Shown: positions 24,086 to 37,165, numbered from the stretch's first letter. The stretch is DNA of 64,000 nucleotides from Prosopocoilus inquinatus (GCA_036172665.1 CM069872.1:42704101-42768100), one strand, 5' to 3'. Notes: a model not told the origin generated them from the letters alone. Numbers and translations are program-made.

Positions 24086-27000
24086 CAGTATGGATAACTG
24101 ACCAGGAGTTAACGTAATTGGAATAAAGTGGTAGCAATTTTGTTCAAAAAATAACTTTGCACAGTAGTCTATAGTAGGCTCTGGTGAGTAGGTATTGGTT
24201 AGGTTTACTGCCTCGTGTAAAAGTACAACGTTAAACTGTACACTCATCGTCATTTAACTGCTAATCATCGTCGGGGATGTAGTTATACTGTTAGCCGTGT
24301 TTTTTAATATTGAATCAAATTGGAAAGCGACCCTTAGACATTATAGACGTTTCCTTGATTTTTTTAGTCGGTCAAAGAGAGGGAGTGAATGCCTTCAAAA
24401 CAAATTAATGGAAGATATCAAAATTGAAATTACCCACTCACTAAATTATATTTCGCTCAAGGGGAAGAATGAAATTTAAATAAACACTTTCTGACATCCA
24501 AGTCAAACATTGTGGCATCTTATTATATGCGCACAAAGAACTGCTCACGAGAAGATGAAAACATAGGTTGACGTCTTTGTAAACCCAAACCATAATAAAT
24601 TCTTTTTGAAGTTATAAACAAAATTGTATAAGAAAAAAAATTGATCGCCCAAAATAATTTATTTTCGGCGCTTGTCAGAGCAAGTCGCTTCATTTAATTG
24701 ACGGTGGATCCTGATGTTGAACATGCACGTTAATTGAGTTCTTTTTTCGCAAAATCGCGCGAATTACAAATACCTGCGCGCATTTATAATTCAGGAAAGT
24801 AAACACGGTTGCCTAGGTATGTACATAAGGCGAACGAGTTCACATATTGACCGAACCGAGGGTTGTCGTAAATAACGGGGCTGCTACGTTTTACCGATCG
24901 TATTCAGATCGAAAAGGAGAAGAAAATTTTTGTGCGCAAGCACAAAGAGAAAAAAAAACATTTAATGAAGAGAGGCCTGCATTCACCAGCCCTAAGGCTA
25001 TTGATTATTGGTTGATTTCTTAAATTTAGTTGGTCGAACCTAGCCTGCTGAAGCTAAGGGTCGTTTTTATTATGTCCATTCGTCTTGATCCTCTGGTACT
25101 CAGGGACTACTTTCTGCGACCACGAAGCTTTATTTATTTATTTAAAGAAATGAATAAGTAAATAAATGTGTTTGTCGAACTTGTCATTTTCATTCGTTTT
25201 TAAATAGTATGTACATACAACAAGGCAAGTCAAAGTTAATTCACAAAATAATGTTATCAAGTTGTAATTAAATTAAAAATGCAAGTATGGTACATACAAT
25301 AAATGACGTTACGTACCATCGGGAATAGGCGCAGTTTAACGTAATACATTTACTCCCTAGGAGGTTTTGCAGTCTTGGGGCTACAATTCACACCCCAAGA
25401 GAAATTAGACATTTCTCTCCCTTGATGTATAACATACTAGTCTACGTGTTTAATTTTTAAGCATCAGAGACTTTAAACATTGACTTTTTCTGCAATCGTC
25501 GATACGTACCTTGCAAAGTATTCAATCGAATCAATGTTGAGTGCACGCCAATCGAACCTATTGTCATTAAAGAGCGTATGAATGTCTTGCTAAGGTTAAA
25601 GCTTCCCGAAACATGTCACGTTCTTCCATACACCGCTCTTCTAATCTTGACTTTCAAAGAGGGATTTCATTGTCGACTTCCGTTCGTTTAAAGTTTGAGC
25701 GACAGATTATTAGGCGACGTGCTTTGTTTCGGCGAACGCTGTTAGTTTTAAATCGGGATTTCGGAGCCAAGTTAACGCGATTCTTCTGCTTGAAAAGTGT
25801 TAGCATCTCATGTTTCGTTTACCTCTCATTTATCTCAGAAATTCCAGGCAATTACGTTACGTTAGCATTAAAGGTGTTACCTTCGTTTATTTTTTAATAA
25901 TCTACTCGCAGGGAGTTTCCTTTTATATCCTGTCTTTTGATAGTGTTTGGTAATATGGTTTTCAAACCACCCTGATTATCCTAAAGCTCAATTTTATCCT
26001 TAAATTTTTTTTCTTTCGACTTTCCTTCCTCCCTTCTCTTTTTTCGTCATATTCTTAGTACATTTTGACATTTTGTTTTGTTGCTGTGGTCCATCCACTT
26101 CCATCTTCTGAGCTTTGTGACAAATGGTTTGGTATATGTTTTCGACATTTTCGGTTTGTTCTCTTACTCTAGTTCTTAAGCATATCTTAGTTTGCTCGAA
26201 TATTCTCTTCTTTCTTTCGAATTTTCCACCGACCACACCTAACTCTTCATCACCCAAAACTACTGCGAACCACACAAAACAGATCTTTGAGTCATCGTTG
26301 CTTCTTGTATGTTTCGATATTAACACTGGCCATCTAATTTTTCCTGTTTCCGTTCCATTAGTAATCCCTGTGTTTTAGGGGCACCATTAAAAATGACTGG
26401 ATCAGTTAGTAAAGGAGGCGAAATACATACGCGGAAAAAATAAATTTCGGAGTCCTCTTATTTCCTTTCTTTTTTTTCTTCGTTTTACGAAAGCAAGATA
26501 AGAAAAATTGGCACGATCTGTAGTTGAAGAAGCAACGGCAAAAAATTATCATATTTTGAAGTAAACCGCAATTACCAAGTTCAAAGGGCAAAGTAAATAA
26601 AAGGGAATGAAACCAATACGAGACAATGGGATCAATGACTAAATCATTCCAAGCTAAAATATTTTCAGAAAATGAAGCAAAGGATATATAAGAGATGTTA
26701 TAAAATAATTTGTAAATATTTATTTCAACGTCCTTTGATATTTCATCACTCGTAACATAATAAAAATTTATTAAACACAATTGCAAGTGAGAAAAATGTA
26801 ACAATTTCATCCTCTGTGCGTACATTTATTCTGACCTTCACACTTTAAAATCGGTTCAGGCACTCAGCTGTCATCATTTGCGTTGAAAGATGTAAGCAAA
26901 AAAAGAAACAAACTGTCAGTGAAATTTATGGTTTCTGCCCGGGCGGACGATGTTTGCAGCATTGGAGACGTTAATCAGCGGTTCCCAAACAATTTTTGTC

Positions 27001-30000
27001 GATTTTTGTTTCAATTTTTTTCTTGAAAACGAAAGCTGTAGCACCCCGGATTATCAAGCCTTCCTTACTAGTTTACTAATATGCTGTGTAAAGGTGTCCA
27101 GTCAATTACCTAACATCCTGTATAAGAAGCTGAAGGTTCCCTATGAGCCATTTCTGACTCACTAAGTAATGCACACTTATTTTTAAACTCAATACGAATG
27201 TTTGAATTAATTTCTGGCAATTCTGAAGGAGCAAGCTTTCATTATGTAACCATGATTGAATCATGTATTTATTCCATTTTATATCTCAATACTGCATCAT
27301 ATTGTAACGTTAAAGCTACAGCGCTTCACCAAATGTAACATTAACTTATTGGTAATTGAGTTTGTACCGAAAAGTAACGTATACTTTAGGGGGTTGCGAG
27401 GCGTAGTCATATTTAATACATCACAAAACCCATAAGGTACATTTATTGGAATTTTAAAATATAACTTACATGGCAAATTGAAGAGGCAGAGACACTGGAC
27501 AAGGGTATTGTCGAACTGATTTAAAATCAGAAAAGGTAACATTTACATGAATCTGATTGACATAATTTCCACTTTGTGTAAGCTTTGTGTTAGGCTGGGT
27601 CTTGAAAAATTCTGATGACTCATTTTACTTTACTGGCGATTGTTATTATATAACCGATGTCGATGTAGGCCAAGGTTTGCTTGCGGGAGTCCGGAGCCGA
27701 GCTTCATAACTATTTCTTCTGTTACAATATCGTGTAATATTTTCTAATTAATTAAAGTGTACAAAAATCTGGATTCTTACATTAGTGCAGTTGTTACTTG
27801 TCCGTAAATCACACAATCAGTAACTAATTGTGTCAAACAATTAACTAATGACTTCAAGTTATCTTTTAATAAAACAGATGAAAGTGAAACGGTATTAAAT
27901 AAATAGTGCAAAGCTTCTTCACTTTTGTATTACCATTGCCTTGATAATGCAGGCGGCTTTATTAATAATAAAATATTTATTGTTAATTTAAAAATAGTTT
28001 TGTCGTCTGTGTAATAAAACTGGAGTTATATGCGTGTTTTAAGTCTAAGCCACGAATATTTATGATAAATAACTCTTTAAGAAGGAGTTAGAGTGAAATA
28101 AAAATAAAAGTTATAACTTCTGCTCCGTCCACAACGTCATAGTCCTTTTTTTGGACTGGGTGACGTCGCTGATGGCAAGCATGAGTCAACAAAATCCTTT
28201 ATCCGAACGACCAACATAATTTTTAATGTCTTCAGCGAAGCGGTTCTGGGTCAAAGAGACTCTGCAAAGTAATGAAAACAGCACATAACATTACAATTAT
28301 GGCTGTACCATAATTCGTCAGGCGTTGTAAACCCATAAAACATCCAGAGAGCTCGGATGAGACGAGTGAGGTCGTCAGAGGAGGAGGATACAGGAGAGTG
28401 CCGGAGTTGGCTCTGATTCCACGCCGGGGCTTCGAAATTAGGTCATAACAAACCAGGTCGCGAATAGGTCAAGGCCGTTGATATCCCAAGCTCCATTACT
28501 AATTCATCACTTTCATCCGCTGCCCGTAATTATACGCAAAATTCATTAAAACGAAGCTGCCACAAAAATTTGAAAAATTAAAGCACATAAAGTAAGTAAA
28601 TAGGGAGAATTTTGATTAAGTATATCAAATCCTACCTTATCTCATTTTGGCTTAATTTGTCGTGACATTTCTCATAATCTGTTTAAATCAGTGTAAAGCA
28701 CCTAGCAAAGTGTAGTTCGTTGTTCCTGTGGGCGTTGAGCGTAACAACGCTAGAAAATGCGGCTTATCCTCTGTTCACTTTCGCAGGAACTTGCTAAATA
28801 ATTCCGTAGCAATTAATGCTCTTCCAAGAACCGCAGTTAACATAAGAAACTTTGCTCGCGTTAAACAAACAACTCCAACAGAGAGACGCAGTAATGAGAC
28901 CGTCGTTTCCAGTTGTTTTAATATAATTAACGACGATGTAGGCATTCGTTTCAGAGACGAAAACGAAAACACTGCTCCGGCACAATATAAAACAGGACAA
29001 CGGAAGAATTTATTTATTAAATCGCGAGCGCTCCCCCAGACGTTATCAACAATCGAGTAAGAAATATTTCGAATGAGATTTATTAAGGTCTTAAGTCTAA
29101 ACCCGAGATCTAATTATTCTCGTTCCTTTGAAGTCGAGACCCGTCTTTGAAACGACGCCCGCTACGAAGAAGATGTTTTTGTGAACGAAAAGTAAGGTAA
29201 TTTTAAACACGAAAGTGCAGATGATCTTTAAAGGGCAAAATAAAATGCAAGGCTGTTGCTCCCTCTTTAATATAACTCAAGGAGGCAGATTGGTTATTAC
29301 ATTCACAAGTGTGGGTGAATGAAATCTTAACATTATTCCTCACCCCACGAGTTACGCAAATACATTCTAAATATAGAGACAAGAAAAACACGACACTTTT
29401 TTATTATTCCGTTGAGGAATCTCTTTTTTTATATTTTCAACTCATTCTACGAGCACATTTTGCTTGTTTATCTATGTTATTAAAATAACTTTCAATGTTA
29501 TATGGCATCCAGCGCGTAATTTACTGGCGCCTCCACCATAATACCGAAAGCAATTTGTATAGAAATGCACTCATTGAAAGTTTCTTTTTTTTACTAAATA
29601 TACTAATACTTTTTTTTGGCAAATTTTTAAAATTAAAAATGTAAATAACTGGAGGGAGGTGTCTTAGCGCAATCGCAATGGGGGTGAACAAAAAACATCT
29701 TTTATGCAGTGGAACAAAGGGGAGATGATATTTACGCCCTAATCTCTCCGATAATAAAAAGTTTAACTTTCCAGCGAAAAAACGAAGTGTTAGTCTCGCG
29801 AGTCCCGTGCTAAAAACAAAGAATGCCCCCATATAAACTCCGCATAAAACGACAGAAAGGGAAATGAAAACGCGGCAATTCCACCGCCAGCAAAAAATCT
29901 TTTAGCTGGAAATGAAGCTTTTGCAAATGCAAAAAATTTTAACCGCCGTAAAAGGGAATGTATAAATATGCTAGCTCTCCATAAACTGCGCTTTCAGACG

Positions 30001-31080
30001 GCAGACATAAAGCAGAGGATTCATTCATTTAGAAACATTTCTAATATGAAAAACAGAAATTATATTTTTCTTTCTTCAGGAAACTTATGCGAATATAAGA
30101 CGAAATTAGAAAAGAAATTGCGCAACAGTAGCTGCGATCCTCGTTTTCAAGTTCATAAGAAACAGTACTACAAACCTAAGCAATACGCAATACTTGAATA
30201 AGCGTTTAAATTTCATCCACATCAAGAATATAAATAAAGTACAAAGTGCCCGCGAAATAACGTGTTCCATATCTAAATACGATGCTATCGCGAACGCTGT
30301 GAAATAGAAGGCGAAATAGGATGCTATTGTCCTAGCTGGTTTAAGTAAGCAGCCAAACCCGGAAAGGCATAAGTACAACACCCCAAAGCTCGCTCCCACA
30401 ACAGTATGCTAATAACGAATAAGAAACGTCGTCATGTATATCAACACAATTGTTTATAAAGCCCACAGAAAAGGGGTCGGCGAGTTTGCGGGAGTACTCA
30501 CGCGTAGCTTACAATTTTCTAACATTAAAAAAAGAAACTTTAACTTACGTTAGCGCACACCGCGCGCAAAATTAGACGCGGGTCGCATAAATAAACAAAC
30601 AAAACAAAAGGAGAAAACTCCAACGGTATGACAAATTAATTAACTGAATCACTACGGCGCAAGACTATAAAATTCATGAAATTGCGTTTTCGTACATTAA
30701 AACAAACGTGTAACATACCACAATTAAACATATTTAATGCAATGAAGGCTAATTAGTAATATTTTGTGGCTGACTGATATAATATGGTAAAATTAGCATA
30801 AATCTGGTATAAGTGCTACATGAGAAATAATAAAATTTGTATTCAGTCTGTATCAAAGTGTAGTACATCTAGCAAAGTAAAGGAGGAAATAGAGGGTGGT
30901 TGAATCGAGTTAGCTGCTTTATGTATGGCCAGGAGTTTAAAGTTACCCTCTACGAATAATAACAAAGTAATAAAGATACTTCAAAGAAGAAAAAGAAAAT
31001 TTATGCAAGTCGCGATTCGCCTATCAATCAAGCCTCGACACCTTCCGATAAAAAAATAATGGATTTTGTGTGTGTGTGTA
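24086..31080. other. Seven kilobases with no recognisable gene
   Basis: ORFs up to 139 codons occur (for example minus strand 26406-26825), but composition and lack of domains suggest they are random. The plus-strand ORF at 28728-29060 has balanced composition and no recognised motif. A short GT run lies at about 31068-31078. Confidence 0.4.
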
Positions 31081-31082
31081 GT

Positions 31083-31313
31083 ATACAGGGTGATTTATTA
31101 GCTTACTAACAAGCTGTGCCTTATTTAATTTTAAGAGAGAAAAAAGTCATTTGAACATAAGTGCAATTTCATATTTTATTTAAGGAGAATAGATTACACT
31201 ATAACATGTGTTTCAAATTGTTTCAAAATCACTTAAATATTTACATAAATTAAAGAAAACGAAAGCTTTCGCATGGCAAAGCTTGTTGGTGAATTAATAA
31301 ACCATCCTGTATG
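31083..31313. mobile_element. Small TIR element (MITE) with ACAGGGTG-type ends
   Basis: The left end TACAGGGTGATTTATTAGC and the complement of the right end, TACAGGATGGTTTATTAATT, form terminal inverted repeats of about 38 bp at roughly 75% identity. They are followed by matching ACAAGC(T)TG(T)GCC segments. The length is about 230 bp, with no ORF. A short fragment of a similar end (ACACCCTGTATAT) lies at about 38928. Confidence 0.65.
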
Positions 31314-31469
31314 TACACCTACAATTGAGACAGGAAATCTTGTTTTCTTTTTATAATTAACATTTTGCGAAGTCTTCGAAACGCAGTGAAAAACTGAAAA
31401 ACGCAATATTCTCAGTTATGAATAAAGGGAGGATCCTCGCTAACAGTCTAATATAGTGTCACACAAAGT

Positions 31470-31790
31470 TTGAATCCGTCGGATGCGGAAACATAAAACC
31501 CCCGAATCTATTTTTAGACGTTATAAAGGTTTCTCTCGCCCCGGGGGTGCGCCGAGCAGCCACGAACCCCGACGAAGGCAGGCGCTATTACGTCACGCGC
31601 TAATATTTCTCCTGGCCGCGGTAAATCCTGCGTCCTGCTCCTATAAATCCCGGCGACTTCCTGCACGTCTCCCGTTTACCCTGCCCGAACGGACCCGAGA
31701 GGGACAGAGGCAGCGTTTAATAATCGCCGCGTTTTCTAATGTACACTAATCACGCGTTTAATCGCGCGCATCGTCTGCCCGAAAAGTCAA
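31470..31790. promoter_or_regulatory. GC/CpG-rich island, possible promoter or enhancer
   Basis: This is the most GC-rich stretch in this part of the window. It contains a CRE-like TTACGTCACGCG, TATA-like CCTATAAATC and TTATAAAGG, and CCCCGGGGG. It stands out sharply from AT-rich flanks. No start codon context or splice donor could be assigned, so a regulatory role is inferred from composition only. Confidence 0.25.
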
Positions 31791-32139
31791 TTTCAAATTG
31801 TTTTTACGACTTTAATCAAGGTATCACTGATTTACGTCGCTCGTAAAATTCACGGTTGTAAATTCGTTGATTCCCTTGCAAAATACAAAAATGATTTATT
31901 TGTATGTAAATAAAAAGTCGTACAAACAGTAGTATAAATTATTTTATGTGAATTCCCAATTTAAATTGTTATAATAGAACACTTTTCGAAAAGTGATGGG
32001 TTAAAGCACAGACACAACCTTTTCTAGAGATACACTGGAAAATATATTTTTTATCTGTGGTGGTTGCCCAACGGAGTCTTAAGTCATAGACTTATTAAGA
32101 CCTCAAGAACGGGTGTGTCTTTTGTGTGTATAGTGTTCC

Positions 32140-32320
32140 ATGACTTTATTACTTCCAAACCTCCTCGCCATTGAAGGGGAAGCAAAGTTGAATTTTATCC
32201 CCAACACTGAAGGGTACTTGAAATGGATACCAGCACCCTCGAGAAATATCCCGAACATGGTTCGAACCAATGACTCTACGATTGTAAGGGCGGTCCCTTA
32301 CCACTTACTCATACTTTTCA
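32140..32320 (-). mobile_element. tRNA-derived SINE (head region)
   Basis: On the minus strand, an A-box-like GAGTAAGTGGTAAGG (about 32296-32310) is followed about 35 nt later by a B box GGTTCGAACCA (about 32257-32270). This is tRNA-like spacing. The downstream body continues toward 32140. Stems are too degraded for a functional tRNA. Confidence 0.5.
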
Positions 32321-32816
32321 GGGTACTTTTCCTTTTGATTCTTCTTAGTGTATCACTAAGAAAAATCATTCTCATTACTGTTAATTTAAGAGCATGTTAA
32401 TTTTGCAGTGTAAGTACTCTGACTGTGAGTAGTTTCTTAACGCAAATCTGAATAAAGTCTTCGTACATTTTTCTCTGTACACGAAACAACTTTCAGCAAC
32501 CTTCAAACAAATTGCCCCTTTACTTTTGTGTCCTTCAAATCCCAAGAAATGTTCAAAAATTGATGTTTGAAAGATAATTTACTATATTGATACCATTAGC
32601 ATTAGCTCAACCTTTGGTTCGAAGAATATTTTTTTCTATTTTTTAAAATAAATAATAAAATAATAAGAGCATTGAAGAGGAAAATACACAAAATAGATAG
32701 TGTCGAGAAATACAAAAAAGGTAGTATATAGGAACGTACAGAATATCTCAGGATGCTGAAAGACAGAAACCTTAATTTTAAAATAGCTTAGTAAGAGTTA
32801 TGCCCAAAAGCGAAGG

Positions 32817-32824
32817 ATCTAACA
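32817..32824. repeat. 8-bp target site duplication, left
   Basis: ATCTAACA directly precedes the hAT end. The identical 8 bp follow the other end at 34314-34321. Confidence 0.85.
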
Positions 32825-34313
32825 CAGCGTTTCCCAAACTTTTAGGTTTCGCGACCCCCTTTTGAGCTGTGTTATGATTCACGTCCCCCTTTCCCTTTCT
32901 TTTAATATATTTTATTCGTTTTGTTTTTATTTTTTAACTACTATTTACCATTATTTTTTACCTGATTTGTTTTGATTTTCGTTTATTTATTTTATTATTG
33001 AGTGTGAATTTATTTTACACATTAATCCGGTCCATTGATTGCCATTTTATTTTCTCCTTTATTTGATTTGACTTTATTTTGTTTTTAAATTATTCACTGA
33101 TCGCCCAGTTTTGTTAAAATTTACAGATTATTCTTTGGTCAATTTTTAAATCAATTTGACTTATTGTTAGTTTTTTATAATTTTTAGTTTGGTCCTAACT
33201 TTATCATCACCCTTTATTTTTATACAATCCTCATTTGCCTCTATTTTATTTAACTTATAATATAATCAATTGATGGACCTTTGTTTTTTCTTTTAATTGA
33301 TTTCAATCGTTTTGTTTTTTACTTTTAAATTAATAACTAATCATCTTGTTACTTGTTTTCTCTCCGGTTTGATTTTATTTGATATGACTTTTGATTTTTT
33401 TAATTATCAAATGAACGTCTTTTATTTCTTTTTTTACACGATTTAAGATTATTTTATTTTACATTTGAATTCCTCCGAATGATTGCTATTTTCGGCGAAT
33501 TTATTTTATTTTTTAATTATTAAACTGAATAAAATTTTTGGTTCCGGTGAAAGTCAGTTTACATCGTTTTGAGTTAACGAGTTTCACACAATTTTTATTT
33601 TCGTCCTGTCTTGTTTGACGATTGTCTTTTGTTTTTATTTCATTCGATTTTATTTGTATTTTAGGAGTGTTTTGATTTTGATAATCAATTGAACGTTTTT
33701 TTTTGTCCTTTATACGAGCTAATTTAAATTCCTTTTATATTATATGTATTTTTTTTTACTTTTTTATAAACTATTCAACAAGACCTTCATTACACAAGAC
33801 TTAACAACTTCGACACCCTGAAAGACCCCTAGCGGACCCTTAATAAAGGTTCATCGACCCCTTTCAAGTCTTCATCGACCTCCATAGGGTCGATATACCC
33901 GTGCTATAGAATATGAAAAATCGATACAATGTTACGTTTTAATTAAACAAAGTTTTAAAAGATAAAATTTGTTTAAGAAAAAGTAAGGCGGTTTCAGATA
34001 CCAAATAAAAAAAATACCAAGTTTTCCGTTTAAAAAGTTAAAATTTAAGTTTATATCTCAGTTATGCGATGTTCATTTGTTTTTCTGTAAATATCAGCAA
34101 AAACTTTGAAATAGTCTATGTAAGTTTTATAATAAAGTAAAAAATAAAGAAATTGAAGGGGAAGGAAGGGGTGCATAACAATTTCTTGTAAAAAATAATT
34201 TGATAAATTAGTTGCAATTTGCGTTCAATTTTTTTATGTTTATTCTGCTGCGCCCACCTTTGAAGACTTAGGCGCCCCCCAAGGGGGCGCGCCCTACAGT
34301 TTGAGAAACACTG
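32825..34313. mobile_element. Non-autonomous hAT element, 1489 bp
   Basis: The ends are CAGCGTTTCCCAAACTTTT and, in complement on the right, CAGTGTTTCTCAAACTGTA. They are flanked by a perfect 8-bp duplication, both hallmarks of hAT transposons. The interior is a long T-rich tract of degenerate subrepeats built on GATTTGACTTTATTTTG and AATTGATCGTCTTTTG. Near 33790-33905 is a GC-richer subterminal block with repeated TCGACC. There is no transposase ORF. A relative in opposite orientation lies at 59722-61499. Confidence 0.85.
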
Positions 34314-34321
34314 ATCTAACA
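34314..34321. repeat. 8-bp target site duplication, right
   Basis: ATCTAACA, identical to 32817-32824. Confidence 0.85.
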
Positions 34322-35042
34322 AAAACAAAAGCAAAATTTTAACTTCATTTATTGTTTTATCTATCCGTGATACTACTAGCTTGGCCAGAAGTGAGTTCAA
34401 ATATTATGTTGGAAAACTAAGCGCAAAACTAAAGTACCATCAAAGAACATCAGCAATAAGAGCGGCAAGGATTCATTTACGTAGAACATATCAACAGAAG
34501 GCATTCTGGTCATCGCCAAATTGATAGCCGCAGACCTTATGAGCTTGAAAAGACAAGGGCATTTACAATGGAAGAAGAAAAAGAAAAGAAAAGATAGTAA
34601 GAGAATGGTAGAGAGACCATGCACGTGAACACGGAACGAAGGATGGAAAAAATAGCAAAGCAAGAGAGGGCATTAGAAAATGTCAGAGAAAATAAAGAAG
34701 GGTCCAAGTGGTCCGATTAACAAGCACAACTAGAACGGGAATAAGAAGTAAAAGGGACAGCGAGTCCAGAAGTGCTAGAATGTACAAGTCGTGATGCAAG
34801 GCTAGGATAAAACCAAGGCAATCCTAGAAGAAGTAGACATAAGAAAAAAGAATAATTGTGACTAAAAGCTACGTCGAGAAGTGGTCGTCAGATGAATCCA
34901 ACATTCCTCCGCGATTAGTCAAGGTCATCTTTTCAAAAAAAAGGTGATTGTCTTTGTGATTTCAAACCAAATAAATAGACGAGTGATTTCATTTCACTTA
35001 GAAGCAAATAAAGAGAAGTAAGCAAAGCCCGATGAAAATTGA

Positions 35043-35196
35043 AAATAAATGGTTTTTAAACTCTAACCGGACGCTATTATAATTAGGAAAGCACTTAAAC
35101 GTTTCACTTTCGACAAAGCTATCAATCGATAGTGAAATATTTATGTGCTTCCCCGATTGTAATTCTGTTCGGTTAGAGCTTAAAAATAATTTACTT
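35043..35196 (+). repeat. Palindromic hammerhead-like repeat, about 154-bp copy
   Basis: The ends AAATAAATGGTTTTTAAACT and, in complement, AAGTAAATTATTTTTAAGCT continue into CTCTAACCGGAC/CTCTAACCGAAC and GAAGCACwTAAA. The centre contains AGCTATCAATCGATAGTGAAA, that is, stem II and GAAA of the family. The CUGACGA part is eroded to UCGACAA. Same family as 999-1134 and 37.1 kb. Confidence 0.65.
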
Positions 35197-35689
35197 GCAA
35201 TCTTAACCTAATTGTGCTGTCTCTTTCGCTTTTAATCAAAATCTCGCCCCGCTTTGTGCTGTCTTTTGTTTACTCTTAACCTTACTTACCACGCCGAATG
35301 TACTTTGACATCAAAAATCATTTTGGTCAAAGGTAGACACAGATCTGAAAAAGTGTACTTGCTGTTATTTCTTTAGTTTCTTGTTTTTACTTGCTGTTGA
35401 TAGCTTCTTGTGTTTATTTCATGAACGCTCTCGGTAAAATCGAAATACCTCTTTGTATCTACCACAATGCTCCATAACAATTTGGTTTCTGAAAAGGAAA
35501 GATACTGCAATGTCTGATGCCCGACTTTTTCATCTCCTGATAAATTTATCTGCCAGGTATTATCTTTGGAAATCATTGTATCGATAATGGTTTCCGAGGA
35601 CATTACCTGGTAAATAAATTTATTAAGAGGTGAATAAATCGGGCATGAATCATTTAATTTCATTTTTTATCATTAACAGATACTTAAAT

Positions 35690-35806
35690 GCCATGGGAGT
35701 ACCATTGGGATCATTATTGGGTCCGCTATGGTTTATTATGTTTCTCAACGCCACAATATTGCACTTTCAACACCTAACAGAATCATTTTATAAGCTGATG
35801 ACTGTA
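35690..35806 (+). pseudogene. Non-LTR (LINE) reverse transcriptase fragment
   Basis: The plus-strand reading contains MGVPLGSLLGPLWFIMFLN. This matches the pattern GVPQGSxLGPLLFxxxxND of non-LTR retrotransposon reverse transcriptases, which lies just before the catalytic YADD segment. The catalytic block is not recognisable downstream and the frame ends soon after. It is an old 5'- and 3'-truncated copy. Confidence 0.55.
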
Positions 35807-35836
35807 ACTAATGGTCATGAAATACTAATCGTGTTT

Positions 35837-36100
35837 TTTAATTGACTGCTCTAGGGCAAGCACTCTCAAAGTATTTTAATCCTTTATTAACCTTATGTAA
35901 TGGCAAGAGGTAGAAATACTCTCAGAGTGTTCTGAAGCAATAAACCGAAAAAGCTCTAAATGTATTATTAAAAGGACATCGTTTATACTTAATTAGCATT
36001 TTCAACTGATTGCTCTAGGTCATGCAAAGTACTTTCTTCTTTTATTAACCTGAAGAGATACAAATACTCTTAGAGTACTCTGGAGAGGTATTATTAAAAT
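35837..36100 (+). repeat. Diverged tandem duplication, about 163 bp
   Basis: GACTGCTCTAGGGCAAGC near 35843 and GATTGCTCTAGGTCATGC near 36007 each lead to TTTATTAACCT and AAATACTCTyAGAGT. The copies are diverged with indels. Confidence 0.6.
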
Positions 36101-37069
36101 GCATGATTATTCCTGAAACAGAGCTCTAGTTTTGAAGTTATTTACAATAAATTAAAAACGTTAATGCTTGTAAAGGGCAAATCCGTAGAGCAAGTACAGT
36201 GTTACTCACCTAAAACGACACTTCTGCACGGCCCCATCAAGATTAAGGAAAGAAGCTATTGTCAACTATAATTTAAAATGATGATGCTGTGTACTTTACT
36301 GAATTTGGGGGGCAATGATATTATTTAACAGCAAACGCAATTTTCTTGAAAGAATTTCTTAGTGTAACCAAACTCTTTTTCCACACCTTAATAAATAATA
36401 TTTAATATTTAATAATAAATATTTTTAGTAAGAAGTAAAAACTTTGATATAATAATAACATTAAATAATCAACTCTTATTTCGATGAACGTTTTCAATAA
36501 ATTATTATTTTTTCATATTTTCTCATGAAGTTATTTGCATCTTACATTTTTATATTATTCTAAAAAAATATATTGACAGATTTGTTTTAATTTTAGAATT
36601 GTTTTTAAATTTGTAGATACAGAATTTAAATTCGCCAACCTTTACGTACATTTTTAAAATGACGTAAATGTAAACGTAATTTGCAAATTAAATTTACATT
36701 TCGCCAATTTGAATGATTTATTTTGTAACGTTCTTAATTCTTTAAGTAAAATATAAATCTGTTGATTTCTCCGTCAATTTCAGATTAGCGTTTTATTTAG
36801 AAAAACTGTATAAATTATACTCCTAAGTGATTCATTAAAAGATATTTCAGTTTATGAATATCATGATATAAAATTAAGAAGAAAAATCAAATTACCACTG
36901 TCCTTCAGCCTTTAATTTCCTTAACGATTTTATTTATTATTTATTCTGGAAAAGCTATCAACGTACAAGGAACCATCGCATTGACAAAAAAACCTGTCAA
37001 TATGTTTACGTAACTTGATATTACGTGATATTAAAATCGTTCGGTACTTATTTTTCAACAAAATCTTAA

Positions 37070-37165
37070 ACACAAGGTTTTTTTAATCTCAAACCGGACA
37101 GAAAAATGAAGAGAACACACTCAACGTTTCGCTATAGATTTATAGCTTCGTCAGGAGTTTATTAG
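37070..37165 (-). repeat. Hammerhead-like repeat, single-arm copy
   Basis: The plus strand starts TTTTTTTAATCTCAAACCGG, the same end as the other copies, and runs into the compact hammerhead. No second arm follows, so this is a truncated, non-palindromic copy. Confidence 0.6.
37118..37158 (-). ncRNA. Compact type I hammerhead ribozyme motif
   Basis: Minus-strand reading: stem I strand ACUC (37158-37155), core CUGACGA (37154-37148), an extra A, then stem II GCUAUA, loop AAUC, and UAUAGC (six perfect pairs). GAAA follows (37130-37127), then ACGU as a minimal palindromic stem III, U17 as cleavage base, and stem I strand GAGU. All invariant core residues are present. Stem III cannot form inside one molecule and would need dimerisation, as described for minimal hammerheads in Penelope-like elements. 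The extra A after CUGACGA is a caveat. Confidence 0.6.

Noticed and set aside
26000..26326. Lys/Glu-rich minus-strand ORF of 108 codons
   Set aside because: Low-complexity end and no family match; could be an old retroelement trace but unsupported.
26406..26825. 139-codon minus-strand ORF
   Set aside because: Low-complexity, Phe/Leu/Ile-rich product from AT-rich DNA; no recognisable domain or splice context.
28728..29060. 110-codon plus-strand ORF
   Set aside because: Plausible composition but no domain, no convincing splice sites and no neighbours; probably chance.
34330..34870. Lys-rich coding-like sequence after the hAT element
   Set aside because: Many stops in all frames and no reverse transcriptase or transposase motif; cannot be assigned.
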